From the NCBI RefSeq assembly GCF_030463565.1, contig NC_134646.1, positions 44,263,240-44,327,239 on the forward strand: a stretch of 64,000 bases of DNA, in the 5' to 3' direction. The notes under the pieces are model-generated. The model was not told the origin of the DNA and did not search any database. It worked only from the letters and a program-made list of their open reading frames with translations. Positions within the stretch are counted from its first letter, which is position 1. Each line of letters begins with the position of its first letter. The DNA comes from Pelecanus crispus (lineage: Eukaryota > Chordata > Aves > Pelecaniformes > Pelecanidae). A program made the translations under genes and the position numbers. Shown here in pieces: positions 16,701 to 29,500 of this stretch.

Positions 16701-19204
16701 CTCACCTAGCACAAGAAAGTTAAAGGACAGCCACGCAGGGAACTACACATCCAGGACCCTCTGCTAACCTGTTGGGCAGGACCAAAAATGCTAGAGTCAG
16801 GTTGGGAAAGCAGGAAGAAGCAGAGAGAGAGAAAGGAAAGGGTAGAAAATGCGCTCACACCAGACTCTGGTGCAAAGGGAGATTTCCTGAGAGTTTGTGT
16901 CCTACTGCTTTGCCATAGGCACAAAAGCAGCCTGAGGATAGCAGGGAAAACAAATCTGGGAGCTGGCTGCTTTGTTAAACATAAGTGATGTAATGGGTTA
17001 TGATTCAATCACACAACTAAATGGGGAGAAGGCTAAGGAGACTGAAATAGGAGTGCTAATGATGTCTGCCTACTTCTGGCAAAGAAGCAAGAGAATCCAG
17101 AATACTGGAGAAGTGGGCACAGTGCTGTCACCCTGGATCTTGGCCATGAGAGGCAGTATTAGCTGTGGCCCATGATAAACCTGATGAAGGCAGCCAAAAC
17201 TTTTAATCTGACCCAGAGAAAGCTGGATTGACTAGACTAAAACAAAGATTCCTGTAATAACTCTTCAAGACTGAGAGTAGCACAGGACACTAATGAAGGA
17301 GGACCTCTGCAACATTGAGTATCGCTCTGTAGGAACAGAATGCGTCCCTGGGAGCATTTTTGCCACAAAAGGGTCACTCTAAACAAAAAGTTAAATTTCT
17401 GGTCATGGAAAGAATGTAAGTGTTCCTTTCTCCCATCCCTAAAGCACATGAGCTACCTGTAGAAGACTTACAAAAAGTAAAAGTTTATAATATATTTAAT
17501 GTGGTTACATGGACTTTTTTCTTTTTTTTAATGTTAAAACTGTGGCACATGAAAAGGAAAAAGAACACCCCTGGCTATTCTGAGCTACCTTTTCCACCCC
17601 AAGTTGTAGTCAGGGACAGGCTTACCTGCCAAGATGGAATCAGAGGAATCCCCAAACTCTCCTCCAGCACCTAGAACATATAGATAGATAACTTACCCTG
17701 CCATATTGTATCTGTAGCAACATTTACCACTGAAAGATGGTTGCCAGTGGTCCTTACATTAAATAGTTTTGGTTTTTTCTTCCCTAACCCAAATTCTATG
17801 AACTGAAAATCTGAAAACAGATTTACTGCTTGTGGAATTAACTTCCAAGGAAAACTGCACCAGACTTGAGTCACATGAGGGAACTACGACAGGCTTTTCT
17901 TCTAAGTGACACGATAGCCAGCTCTAGCATGCTTGCTATGCATTTCTATCCAGAGAAGTTCCCTGGAATGTGCTGCAAAAGAAGCACAGCTGCAGTGTGG
18001 TGATATTACTCCTAATTATGTGAAACAGGGACAAAACCTGAGGTTAAAACTCCTCTGTCCAAACTCAAGCATCAGTCTAAACAGAAGACACTTACAGCTT
18101 GGATTGGCTGGGAACATTAATCACTCAGAGACACGTTCTGATTGACCATTTATTTTTTCACGTCACAGATGAGTTTTCTTCCCAGCATTACTGCCACCAA
18201 AGAAAATGACTGTGGGTGAGGGGCCACGTTTGTAAGTAGTGCATTTGTGCAGAACAACATGATGACAGAGCACAAAAGAACAGAAAAGGAGGGCAGTGAT
18301 GCATACCTTTTCCTGGCTCGCTCACTTCTGTAAGACTGGCCTGTTCTTGTTCTTGGAATAATGTGTAATCCTATTAACTGTGAGGTTATTCAATTCAGAA
18401 CTGAAGTACAAGAAGCCAGCTTATTGTATAATGCATAAATTATGCTCCTATAGCTTTAACATCCCAATGCTATCTTGCTTGGCTTGTAAGTGATCAAGAA
18501 AATGAAATTATTTGCATTCTAGTTCTCATTTGTCTATAAATAAGTATCAAGGATCACGCTACAAAACAAAATTAAAGCTAATTCTTTATTATTTAGAAAC
18601 TACTTACTACCTGTCCTAGTTTCCATGGGCAACGCCTTTACAGAGTGGGTGAAAGTAAAAATTAAGAGGTTTTACTGGAACAGGAATGCAAATGAAGGAA
18701 CTTATGCCACACAGAAGGTGAGAAGCTCGCTGCCAGTTCATAGGCTTAAGAGTGAGAACCACCTACTGAAAAGGTTAAGCTATTAGGGTCCAGACAGGCA
18801 GATGAAATGTCCCTCATTTAGAACGAGCGGAAACTTTCTGACTTATTTTTCTGGTCATTTGCTAGTCAATAAAATATTAAGGCTTGTTTCTGAAAGAGCT
18901 GCTCTGTTCATTTTCTTTGGAGGGATTTCAGTCCTTCATAACTTCATGGTTTTCTGCTTCCCTGGCTATGTTGAATAGGTGGCACACTAGTGATGTTTCT
19001 AAAATGAAGATCTTCCTTCTGCACATCTAGACTGTGGCTTCCCAACCGGGCAGCAGCTAGCTCCCAACTACGTGCATGTTTCAGTCTCTTCAGCTGCTTT
19101 CAGCTGCCTGGGAATCTTTTAGAAACTTCTGATCAGGGCTGTACGATACTGCCCCGGCCACGTGTGCTCAGCCACTTGGTGTGACACTTGCTGCCTTCAG
19201 CCAC

Positions 19205-19500
19205 CTGATGGGATGGTATAAAGACTGACCCAGGCTCCTCTCAGAGGTGCGCAGTGAAAGGACAAGGGACACAAGCTGCAACAATGGAAAGTATGATTAT
19301 TTATGATGAATATTTTAACCAGGAGATCAGTCAAGCCCTGCAACAGGTTGCCCAGAGGATCTGTGGAATCTCCATCCTTTAAGATGTTCAAAACTTGACA
19401 AGACATAGCCTGAGCACACTGGTCTACAGTGGCCCTGCTTTGAGCAGAGCGTTGGACCAGATGGCCTCTAGAGGCCCATCCCAACCTAAAGAAATTCTAA
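19205..19500 (+). mobile_element. Old, diverged CR1 LINE 3' fragment
   Basis: The fragment reads like the end of a CR1 ORF2 and 3' UTR: an ACAGGTTGCCCAGAGG block, then CTCCATCCTT, then GTTGGACCAGATGGCCTC followed by CCCAACCTAAA. These match the general CR1 tail, but it is much more diverged than the copies at 30.5, 34.9 and 57.2 kb and lacks a clean terminal ATTCTATG repeat. It lies antisense within MFAP3L intron 1. The left boundary is approximate. Confidence 0.75.
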
Positions 19501-22500
19501 TGCACAAGAAACACAAATACAGGAGTTGTCTTGGAGGAGTCACTGTGAAAAAATATGGCTAGTCTTAAAAATTTCTATATGGGATGCTGGGAAGTTGCCT
19601 TCATGATCCCCTTCATAATTCTTTTGGTTTTTAGTAGCAGTATTTCAGAATGATGAGACAGGCTGAGAGTGTTAACGACAGCCTGAAAAAAATGTGTTTG
19701 GCATTCTCCATTGTACTTACCTGATAAATGAGTGCCTTTACCATACAGAGAGGACTTATTTCCAGCCTAGGTAACTAATCAAATATCACTTATTTGGGGT
19801 GTCTGCAATAGTGAATGTTGGGTTTTCTCCCACATGTAGATAGTCAAGACTCTAAAGTTCATGGGTAATTATCTGCTGATAGATCTGGCTTCTTGATGCT
19901 AGAGAACTGTCAGTTGTGGTGAATCTAATCTTGAAATAGAATAAAGCAGAAGTAAGTCAGACTCGAAGACAGACTAAGATAATCTTTTCAGACTATTGAC
20001 TTCAGAGGGTAGATGAGTAAGAAGAGATGTTATTAAAAATATACACACTATTGAACGGTGTAAAGACAACAGCTGAGGCATATGTATCTACTGCTTCTCA
20101 TAATATTAAAACAAGACAAATTTCAGTGAAACTGAGGTGGAAGATGGGGCAGTGGGAGGAAAGAGAAGGAATTTTTTTTAACAATGACTAAACTACAATT
20201 TCTTGACACAAGATAAAATAAGGGCTGGGAATTCAGGAAGATTCAAGAGAAACTGTATATAATCTACCTGCACAGGCTCCTTGATTATGCTGGTCTATGC
20301 AGAACGTGGGGACTTAACTGTCTTCTGTGTATTCATTGTCCTCTGAGTGTATGGCCCTGGGCAGCGAACAAGAATGGCTGTCAGTATGGCAACTTGGAGC
20401 CCTTTTCTAGGACTGCTGTCTAAAAGAAATTATAATAAAGAAGCCTATAAACTAATTCTATGTTTTGTAGGCACTGGTAAGCTATTACAGGCAAACGTTT
20501 GTCAATTTGTTCTGTAAGGTGACAAATGACACACAATAAAAGAAAGAAAACGGAAAAATCAAGGGTCATGGCTTATTCTATCATTAATGGCAAAAATGGA
20601 ATAGAATTTATGATTAATATCTTCTAAAGGTATTGTGTTCAGAACACATCCAACACTGTAGGGGGCAACAGAGTAAAGTTAAGGACTGTAAAGATTCAGT
20701 TATCTTAGTTCCAAGGTTCCATGGCATATCAATAAACTGCAGCAAGAAAGCACCAAGGGATAAGGCGATTCCACATTTTATGTGTGTGATTGAAAATGAG
20801 TGCTATATCCAGACTTTTGATGTAGGGAAAGAAGCACATGCCATTCTGTTCAGCAATAGTACAATGAAGGAGTTCTTCGTGTTGCCTTTATAAGTGTGCA
20901 AATGTTTTAGAATATTTTCACTGTAAATTTCTTCTCAGTTTTGTCCCTCTTTATCCTACTCCATATCTTGATATTATAAAACTAGCAAGCGTATGGTGTC
21001 CTAGAGACTTTAAGACCCCCTTCACTTGAAATATTTGAATGGATCCATTGATTTAACCCTGTCTTTGAATGGTCTGATGTGCACTACCCTCATGTCAATG
21101 AACAGTCAGAGACCCTAATCCATTAAACTAAGAATGAATAGATGGAGGCTGTTGGTAGGTAATTATCAGAGAGATTATTTAAAAGTACCTCAAGAATGCC
21201 AAACCTATGAAAAGTTCCCTTTTGATGTTGCAGCTCCTGTAATCCCAGCATCTCTGCTGTATCAAATCAACTTTTTGAGAAATACACTGAAGCAACAAAA
21301 ACTCTCAGGCAACTTGGATGCGTAACTTTTCATTAAATAAGCTGTAGTTCATATGTGCATTTTGATATGGACTGAGCGATTTAAGTGGTCTTTTTTGGAG
21401 GTGTTTTAATGACTGCAGTAAAAGCAAAGTTTTATATTTAGTGGAGAAGCTTGCTGGTTTTAATCAAGACAGGTACTGTGGTGGAAATGTCCTACTGAGT
21501 TGTGGGCTACCCAGATCATAAAGCAGATTCAACACTATTGGTAGTGGAGACTTTTTAAGGCCCAGCTTCTGTTTGATTAGGTATGCACTCTTTACAGGAT
21601 TTTTAATCTTATAAATAAATACTTCTTTTATGTAGATTATCTAGATTTTTTCAGCATTTGTATTTATTTGGAGGCTGGACAATTACCACTCAATATAGTT
21701 TTGTATACAAAGCTATTATTCCAGAAACATCTGTATGGCTCTAAGAGACAGACACTTGCTTAACCCCTTGTGAGCTTTCAGCATAGCTGCTGTTTTGCTG
21801 TTGCATTAAACGCGGATGGATCAATGCTTAAAAGTCCCCTTTGTTGAGAAAGGAGGAACAAAGAAGATGCACAGAGAATCTCTCCCACACTTCCACATAC
21901 ATCTGCGCACTGCCTGGCCTCACCAAGTTCTACATATCTTTCATTTTCTTTACTCACCTCTTATCTTTTATTTATACCGGCACTCTGTAAGCATTATTCT
22001 GCCAGCAGTTTAAATAACCAAAGTCAGCGAATACAACAGATCTCATATGCTCTTGGCATGGCTTACGTGACCCTGCTAAGAACACAGCAATGCAGAACGT
22101 GGCCTGATTCACTCCCCTCCGCTTCCTCTTTTGAGCTGTGTTTGCCAAAGCTAACCATCCTTTAAGCACATCTAATTGTTGTCTTTTTCTAAATGAAGAA
22201 GAAAAATTCCAGATGTAGAATGTTCAAACAAGACATAAAATTAAAAATTAAGTTTTGTTTAAACAAAGATATGAAGAGCTTTGCAGGGCTAACGACTTCT
22301 ACTATTTAAACTCTAAATTTTGTATGTGCTTTGAATAACTGAATGTTTTCAATGCACTGATACAGTTTTCATTATACTATTTTAACAAAAGGCTCCCATT
22401 TTAGTTGGAATATAAGAGAAAAAAAAAAGAGGAGAAAGCAGATTTGAGTATGACATTCTCTTCTATCCCTACAGAACTGCAAGATGGATACAATTTTTAA

Positions 22501-24376
22501 TGACTGGCTTTCACATTTATTGGTTTCTGGGATACAGGGCAAAGAGGTTACACGTGGATGCCGTGATTAGGACAGGATTAACCTTGTCAGAGGGGGAATT
22601 TAAAGGAATCTAACCATTCATGACTGATTGCAGTAGAATAGGATCATGTCAGGTTAAAAGTGCCTGTGCCTATTTCCTCCACAAGTAACAAAGAGGAGAG
22701 CAGACAGGATTCAAAGGAGTTTGCCCTGCACCACACAATAAATTAAAGTCTTGCTTGTACACAAATGTGATCAATTCTGCCCTTTCCAAGCATGTCTGTG
22801 TAAGGCCATGTATATGCAGTAATTCAGCTGGAAGCCCTCAAGAGTTTACTAAAGAACCTCTATAATTTCAGACTTTGGTGCCAGTTATTTCTACTTTGGA
22901 TTGAAAAACGTAACATTGAAGTAACATAACTTTCTCAGCTTCCAGTATTGCTGTCAGCATCCAGTATTGTCAGTACGCCTGTGTACCACACAGTCACGCA
23001 CATATGACCGGGGTCTGCACACACAGCGGTGCACTTGCAGCGCAGTGCATGTGCCCTGGCCCTCCCTGACTTAAAAATATCAGCAGAAATCTTTTCTTGG
23101 TATAAAACTCTGAGAGTGGCAGAATCATGTCAATGAAATGTTAAGTTTGGGCTAGGTAGGTTATTCTTAATGTAATTCCTCCACATGTGCTGGCCCTCTT
23201 CCAAAGTAAGACATTTACACATGTCTGTACAGAGTTCCTTATTTCTGATAAACAGGTGCTACTCATGGTAATTACTTTACTCTGAAATAAGAGAGGCCAC
23301 TACCAAAATTTCTTAGATAGCTAAAATCAAAATCACTAAATCTGTTTGAATTCCTTTATCCTGACACAAATAGGTACAAGTTTTGTCTGCCCTTTGCAGC
23401 CTTGCTGGCAGAGAGAAGATATGATGCTCTAAGATGCTGCTACAAATGACTTTAAGAATAGTAACTGGTGAAAAGTAATAGCATCTCCATTGTCTTGCAA
23501 ATGATACTTCTAAGATGGCTCTGTACATGGATAGAAAATGCTACTGTTTTAGTTAACAGAACTAAGTAACAAAATTAAGACTACAAAGAGAGGTTTGCAA
23601 AGGCACACAAATCTGTATGGATGGACAGCAGCTCAGAATCACAGGAATGAAAAAATTCCAGGAAGTATCCAGGAGCTCGGTCTTTCACCAGTTTTCTGGT
23701 GACATATTAATATGGTCCTGGATATCCCAAAGTAGGATCATAGGCATTTGTGCCTGCAAAAACTTTGAGTAAAGGTGCAACTTGCTGAAAGAGAAAGAAG
23801 ACCCTGCTAGCAAAGCTCAGTACAGGTTACTTTAGCTGCTGGCAAGCTCACTCTCCTTGTTACAAGTTGCATCCGTATCTCAGTGGTGGCTTACACTGGC
23901 AAGAAGTTTTAAACCATAAAAGAAATGCCAGTCCCCTGATTCCAAACTTGCTAGGCAAGAACCGAAATGGAGATTGGTTTTGTTCCATTTAAATCACTCC
24001 CCAGCACCCACATCATTGTGTCACAAACGTGACCCTCTCCAAAACTGTATGCGGGTAGCTTTGCGTATTCTGTTGGTTGGTTTTGTTTTTTTTTTCCCTG
24101 GTCAAACTGACAAATACACTTTAACCAGGTTCCTGTGCCGACTCCACCCTCCTCCTCCATATTAGAGCAGGACCTGTCTAATTGCAGGGAGGCAATGGGC
24201 ACAGGGCAGGGAGGCAACTGGAGTTGGACAACATAGATCACTTCAGAATTCACTACCATGCTCCCACCATGTGTTAAGTGCTTTAAGAGCGACTGATGTT
24301 ATCTCTAAGCTTTCAGGATGGGAAACATACCTTGGACAAATACCACATATCACTGTACTAAAGTAGAAAGAAAGCC

Positions 24377-24391
24377 TTTTTTTTTTTTTTT
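24377..24391 (+). repeat. Poly-T run (15 T)
   Basis: An uninterrupted run of 15 T in MFAP3L intron 1. No SINE or retrogene body was recognised next to it. Confidence 0.8.
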
Positions 24392-25907
24392 GGTGAATGT
24401 TCTGCTGTTTGTCTAGGCCTCCGAAAACTTCAAATTCTTCAGAAAAAAAGGGTGTACAATGTGCACTCCAGCTGTGTAAGTTGCACTCAACATCAACCAA
24501 TGTTGATATACTGCAGTCTAAATGAGAAGGCTTTCTAATAAAAAAGGATTCCTACGACACCAACCACAAGTATATCAATGGTGCTGTTGCTAACTCCACA
24601 GCTAAGCCAGACAAAAGATTCCTGCCACGCAAACATCTCCACTGAAAGGAGATCTGCCGTATTTTGTCCCACTGCGGTCAAGAGAGAAACTCTTCCACAA
24701 TGTAATGGCTCTAAACAACTAAAATGCTACATTTTTTCCCCTTTAAACTCCTTTGTGTTTTTCCCTTTGAACTAACTTTACAGTCTTTCAGGCAAATACG
24801 TACCAAATGAGGTCGCATTTAGTATTTAGCGTTGCTTACACAGCTGGTACTTTTATTTCCGGAGCAGGGCTATTGGGGAAGCTCCATTTGAGATGCTTCA
24901 ATTTGAACAACTGAACGAGGACTGTCAGGAAGTGCGGTCTCTTACGAGACTCTGCAGACAAATGCAGGAGAACAGTGCCCGCTCAGCAGCGCTCTCTGCT
25001 CGCTCGTCCTATGCTGTTCGAACTTGCCCCGTTAAGAAACGCTATTTGGTAGTTATTGCAAGACAGGGCTGAAGTTTTAGATCGTTGCTCCCTCAGGACA
25101 CTTCTGAAATTGAGTTTCATCTCATGAGACCATCCTGTCACGTAAAAGGGTAATTAAAGCAAAATACCGGGAGGCAGCCTTTATTTTGAATTTAAAGCAG
25201 CACAACTTAAGCTCTCTTAAGAATCGCCAGCTCCGCTGAAGAGGTCTCTGTGCCGAATTAATGCCTCCCTTTCTCCTTCCCAGCGCGGGACAGCAGCGAG
25301 CACCCCGGCCCCCGCGGGAGCGCAGGAGCCGGCGCTCTCCGGCAAAGCCTTCGGGCTCAGCAGCTTTCCTGCCTCAAGCAGCACAGCCTCCCGCAAGCCC
25401 CGCTGCCGATCCGAATTCAGCCCTTGAACTTGCATGCCGAGCACAGCGCTCCTCCACTCCCGCTGTCCACGGCGGGCTCCCCGTGAGCTGCGGGGCGACA
25501 GCCGCCGCGGGAGAGGGACGACGCCGGGCTCGCCGGGCTCCCCCCGGGCACGGCCACCGTCCCCGCGCTCCGGCCCGCTAAGGCTGCCCGGGGGCCGCTC
25601 CGGGGCTCACCGCGGCGGCTCCGCGCCGGGGACCGGGCAGCTCCGCAGCCACCGCGGCAGAGGGGTGCCGGCAGGTGCCGGCGGCGCGGCCGGCCCGGTC
25701 GAGGCGGCGGCGGCGGCGGCGGGCAGAGCCTCCCCGGGACCGCCGCCCGCCCGCCCGCCCGCCGGGGGAACCGCGGCCCTCGCCCCCCGCCGCGCCCGCT
25801 CACCTGCCCGCCGGCTGCTCCCGCTCGCCCGCCGCTGCCGCCGCCCCGCGGCAGCGCCCGCCGCCGCCGCCGCCCTGCCCCTCAGCGCGCCCCGCGCAGC
25901 ACCATTG

Positions 25908-25934
25908 CGGGGCCGGGGCCGGGGCCGGGGCGGG
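25908..25934 (+). repeat. G-quadruplex-prone run
   Basis: Successive GGGG tracts separated by CC (four GGGG tracts followed by GGG) on the plus strand. It lies just beside the pentamer array in the CpG island, so it may affect promoter structure. Confidence 0.7.
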
Positions 25935-25955
25935 CGGAGCGCGGCGCTGCCGCAG

Positions 25956-26055
25956 TGCCGCGCCGTGCCGTGCCGCGCCGTGCCGTGCCGCGCCGCGCCG
26001 CGCCGCGCCGTGCCGTGCCGCGCCGTGCCGTGCCGTGCCGCGCCGTGCCGTGCCG
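25956..26055 (+). repeat. Pentamer array: 20 uninterrupted YGCCG units
   Basis: Exactly 100 bp of tandem 5-mers, each either TGCCG or CGCCG, with no other variant. The variable first base is the C of a CpG, so the TGCCG units look like deaminated CGCCG units. The array sits inside the CpG island at the presumed start region of MFAP3L. Confidence 0.95.
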
Positions 26056-26599
26056 CAGCGCTGCCCACCGCTCCGCCGCTGCCGCCGCCGCCGGCTCCGG
26101 CAGGGGAAAGTAGGTCAGGGCGGCACTGAGCATGCTCGGGGCCGGGCCGGGGGGGCGGCCCCGGGGCCCCGGGGGGGTGCGGGGGGGCGGCCGGGGTGCT
26201 GCCGCCGCTGCAGGGCCGGCGGGGGCCGTGCGGCGGCTGGAGGCGAGGCGGCGGGGTGCGAAACGCGCGGGCGGCTGCGAGGCCGCTGCCGCGGCAGGCG
26301 GGAGGGGCGGGGGTGTCACCCCGCCGCCCCCCCGAGTCCCCGCCGCCCGTGGGGAGCCTGCGGGCCGGCGGGAGCGCTCCCCCGGGCCGGCCGGCGCGGC
26401 CCCGCCGGCGGGATGCGCCCGCCTGGCATCGCGTCCCCTCTCGGAGATGTCTGCGGGAGCCAGGGCTGCAGGAGAGGGGGAGAAACCCAACCTGTTTGGA
26501 TAATCTTGAAAAATCAAAGTGCTGCGCTTCGGAGAAATGCTACGCGTGGGTTCCCCGCAGGGCTACGTTCCTAACGGGATTGCAGCGCCCGACTCGCTT

Positions 26600-29500
26600 T
26601 TAAGCCTCGTCTGAGGAGGTCGCAGCCTGCGGGAAGCTGGCACTGACTCTGCAGGTATCCAAGTGCTCTGCCACGAGAGGGGAAAGCTGGCTCTTAGCTT
26701 GAGCAAAGCTGCCTGAATGTGGTTGGTGCTACCTGTGGGGCCGCTAAAAATGGATTGGGATGTGTGCGGGCAGCCGCAGGCAGGAGCCTGGCAGGGACCT
26801 GGCGTGTGCCCGTGCCGTCCTGCGCCACTCTCACGTGCTTCCTCCCTGACCTTGTGGCATCAGAAGAGGAGGATGAAGGGCCACCTTCAGCTGAGCATCA
26901 AGGCCGGTGGGATGAACCATGGAGGTCTATGTTTCCAGGTGTTTGTAATCCTCCTACAAGCCAGGTTTGGACCCTGCTCTTGCTATCCTCTTCTGTTTGC
27001 TTCCAGGGCAGTAGTAACTGAAGTTCCTTTGCTCCAGGGAAGAGTAATCAGATGAGAGCACGTTTGCTGAAACTGCCAGAAAAACATGGGTTAGGACTGC
27101 ATCTCATTGCAGAGGGAGGGGTACATGAGGCGCGCTCTGGTGCACATCAAAGCAGGTCTCCAGCCTGCACAGGGAAAACTGAAGAGGAACAGCAACAGAG
27201 GCTTCAGAAATGGAGAGGAAGAGCCACCCCAGGGAGCTGGACTAGTTATGCCAAGGGCCTGGGCACCTGGACCCACCACCTTGCATGCAAGAAGAGCAGG
27301 GGTGGCTGCAGCCCTTGAACATGGATGCAGCCAGTGCTCGGGAGTGGTGCAGGCACTGGTGAGACCAGGGCTGCTGACAGCCAGGGCTTCTCGTGTCCAG
27401 GGTCTCCAGTATGGAAAAATTGGAAGACAGTGGGGAAGACACATCTGATGTGTCAGGCTTGGCCAGAGCCAGGTGCCAACTGAGGGAATAGGTCAAGGAG
27501 TGTGCTTCTTACTCATCCACTCACCCAGCAAAACGTTTTCTTGACGTGAGGAGCTGTTTTGGTCATAGGACCTTGTCTGCCACTGACTTGTGACTTGTGC
27601 TAGGTGACCCCACTTACTAAGCATTTGTTTTTCCTTCTTCCCATGCTTAAGTACCGGTTTTGAACACAATCGAGTGGCTTTTATTTATGGCTTAATGATG
27701 GAGCAGTTAGGTAACTGAGTCCCCAATCCCACAAACTCCTTTAAGTTGGGTAGCACTCTGCTGCTCTTTGAGTGCATGTCAGACCTGTGTGAGATGAGGT
27801 TGAATTTTTGTATTTGGAAAAGTCACACGTTTTTCCTTAGCCCCTCTGAAAGTGGCTACCCTTTCTGTCTCCTCGGGGTTCAGTGACCATAAGGCTGTGT
27901 TGCTGGAGACAGCAGTAGGAATTTGGATGCCCACACACCTGCTGAAGAGGCAGTTTTGCTGGGACTTTTGTCTCCTTCCAGCACTTCCATATCTTGATAT
28001 GACCCCACCGCTGACAGTAAAACCACCACATTACTTGCTGTATGCCCTTTCCTGGGAGATCACTATCTCCCATGCTTGGTGTGGCCCGTGCTTGTCCTCC
28101 CATTCACTGTAGCTGTTCTGGGGGTCACCCAGCAGGGAGATGTAGCCATGTGGACTACCATGGGAAGTCTCCTGTTGCTCTTCCTGGTCTGCAGCAGGTA
28201 GGATGTGAGGACTTACACCACCACAGCAGTTAAAAGCAGCGCACAGTTTCCTTCGGTTCAATGCTTCCTTGATGTCCCTTTCTTCCCTCCCCATCTCCCA
28301 CTCTTGCAACCAACGTGTAGTAGCCCTGAGGAAGACAGCTGAGCTGCGAAGGGGAACTGCCTTTTCCAGCACCCCTGGTGCACAGTCGCTATCTGACCAT
28401 AAACTCCTGATGGTCAGCAGGGAACTGCCCTCCGGCAGGTCAGGCTGCCTTGTCCAGGGCTTGAAATGGCTGCTCCTGGCCCTTGCTTCCAGCATTAGGT
28501 ATATCCACCTGGTATATCATTTGTGCCTCAAACACTGCAAGTTTGGCAAGCTTTCTGAACTGACTCTGCACCCTTGTGGCTAAGCTTGATGTTTTTGGCG
28601 CATAGGAAAAAACAGCTAAGGTCTCTGGGAGAGAGAAGGAGAGCTAGCTTTAAATTCTTGCTTTATCCAGCCTGGAGCAAGGTCTGAAATCCCAGTCTGT
28701 CAGGTGAGCGTGTGCACTTCTGGAGGCATTTTTCCATCCCACCTTTCCAATAGTGCTTGCACCAGCTGCATGCAGAGGACTGGCACACTGAGCGGAGCAG
28801 GGACTGTAACACAGGTCTTCCAGATGTGTACTCTAGCACTAGATTAGCTATAAAAATCTCCCCAATTTACCTGAGATTAAATTGTTATATGCAGATGAAA
28901 GCACGTAAAGAATAAAATTGAGAATGTTGTTATTTTCTTTGATAATGCCCGCCGTAGATAAACACTGGCATTTTATACTTAGTACTACACTGAGCACATT
29001 TTCCTCTTATAAAACCATATCATTGTTTAATAAGAGGCAGCCTTGTACCGTACAGCAAACAGAACTTTGTTATTGCTGATAGTTGTATCTGAACAGCATA
29101 ATCAGGGAAGCCTTGTAATCAAGCTGTTAGAAATCTAAGATAAGATTAAATTGCACATTTTGTGTCATTACAGTCCCTCCATCCACTAGGCAGAGTGGGA
29201 GACAGGGAATGTCTGAGACAAGCTTGTGTGCCACACAGTGTAAGGTAACAGCAGAGAAACGAAAGAAAAAAGGGAAGTTTTCAAATATTATTGGGCAAAA
29301 TAGCCGTATTAGCATGCCAGTCAATATAGATACATGAGGGGATATTCCATTTAGAAATTAGATTGGCATATTTCACATAAAACAGAAAGGAAAATTTAGA
29401 TTACAAGAAACTTCTTTCTTCAGTATGGTGATGTTACTCTTTTCTTTCTTTTTTTAAATTTCTAGCCCCAAGTAAAATTAGATCTTGCATGAACACTAAT

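Larger units (their letters stand above)
13721..25803 (-). other. MFAP3L: Proposed MFAP3L intron 1 (about 12.1 kb)
   Basis: This stretch runs from the donor at 25803 (CAG/GTGAGC on the minus strand) to the acceptor at 13721. It holds no recognised coding exon. It includes an old CR1 tail at about 19.2-19.5 kb. Around 18.43-18.55 kb is an AT-rich block with octamer-like ATTTGCAT and the near-palindrome GCATAAATTATGC, which could be regulatory. The intron call depends on the CpG-island exon assignment. Confidence 0.6.
25804..26100 (-). other. MFAP3L: Candidate non-coding first exon of MFAP3L
   Basis: On the minus strand the CpG island contains GGCGGGCAG followed by GTGAGC, an excellent donor after 25804. 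Spliced to 13720 it would give a 5' UTR ending in exon 2. The transcription start is unknown, and 26100 is only a working limit just beyond the pentamer array. A second weaker donor (GCG/GTGAGC) lies near 25609. Confidence 0.45.
25250..26480. promoter_or_regulatory. MFAP3L: CpG island, probable MFAP3L promoter and first exon
   Basis: GC content and CpG density rise abruptly over about 1.2 kb against AT-rich flanks. GC-box motifs (GGGGCGG and relatives) are frequent, there is a G-tetrad-prone run at 25908-25934 and a palindrome GAGCATGCTC at 26128-26137. It is the only CpG island in the window and lies upstream of minus-strand MFAP3L with a consensus minus-strand donor at 25804/25803, so promoter identity is inferred. 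The many long GC-rich open frames on both strands here are composition artefacts. Divergent plus-strand transcription is possible but unsupported. Confidence 0.85.

Noticed and set aside
23630-23700. Possible minus-strand CR1 tail (CAGAATCACAGGAATG)
   Set aside because: The similarity is confined to about 15 bases and the characteristic following block is missing.
25261-26603. Many long GC-rich open frames on both strands in the CpG island
   Set aside because: They overlap in several frames, consist of Ala/Gly/Pro/Arg-rich composition repeats, include the translated pentamer array, and contain no domain. They reflect low stop-codon density in GC-rich DNA.
27091-28583. Overlapping open frames of 80-155 codons upstream of the CpG island
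   Set aside because: They overlap on both strands, with no recognised domain, no splice pattern and ordinary non-coding composition.
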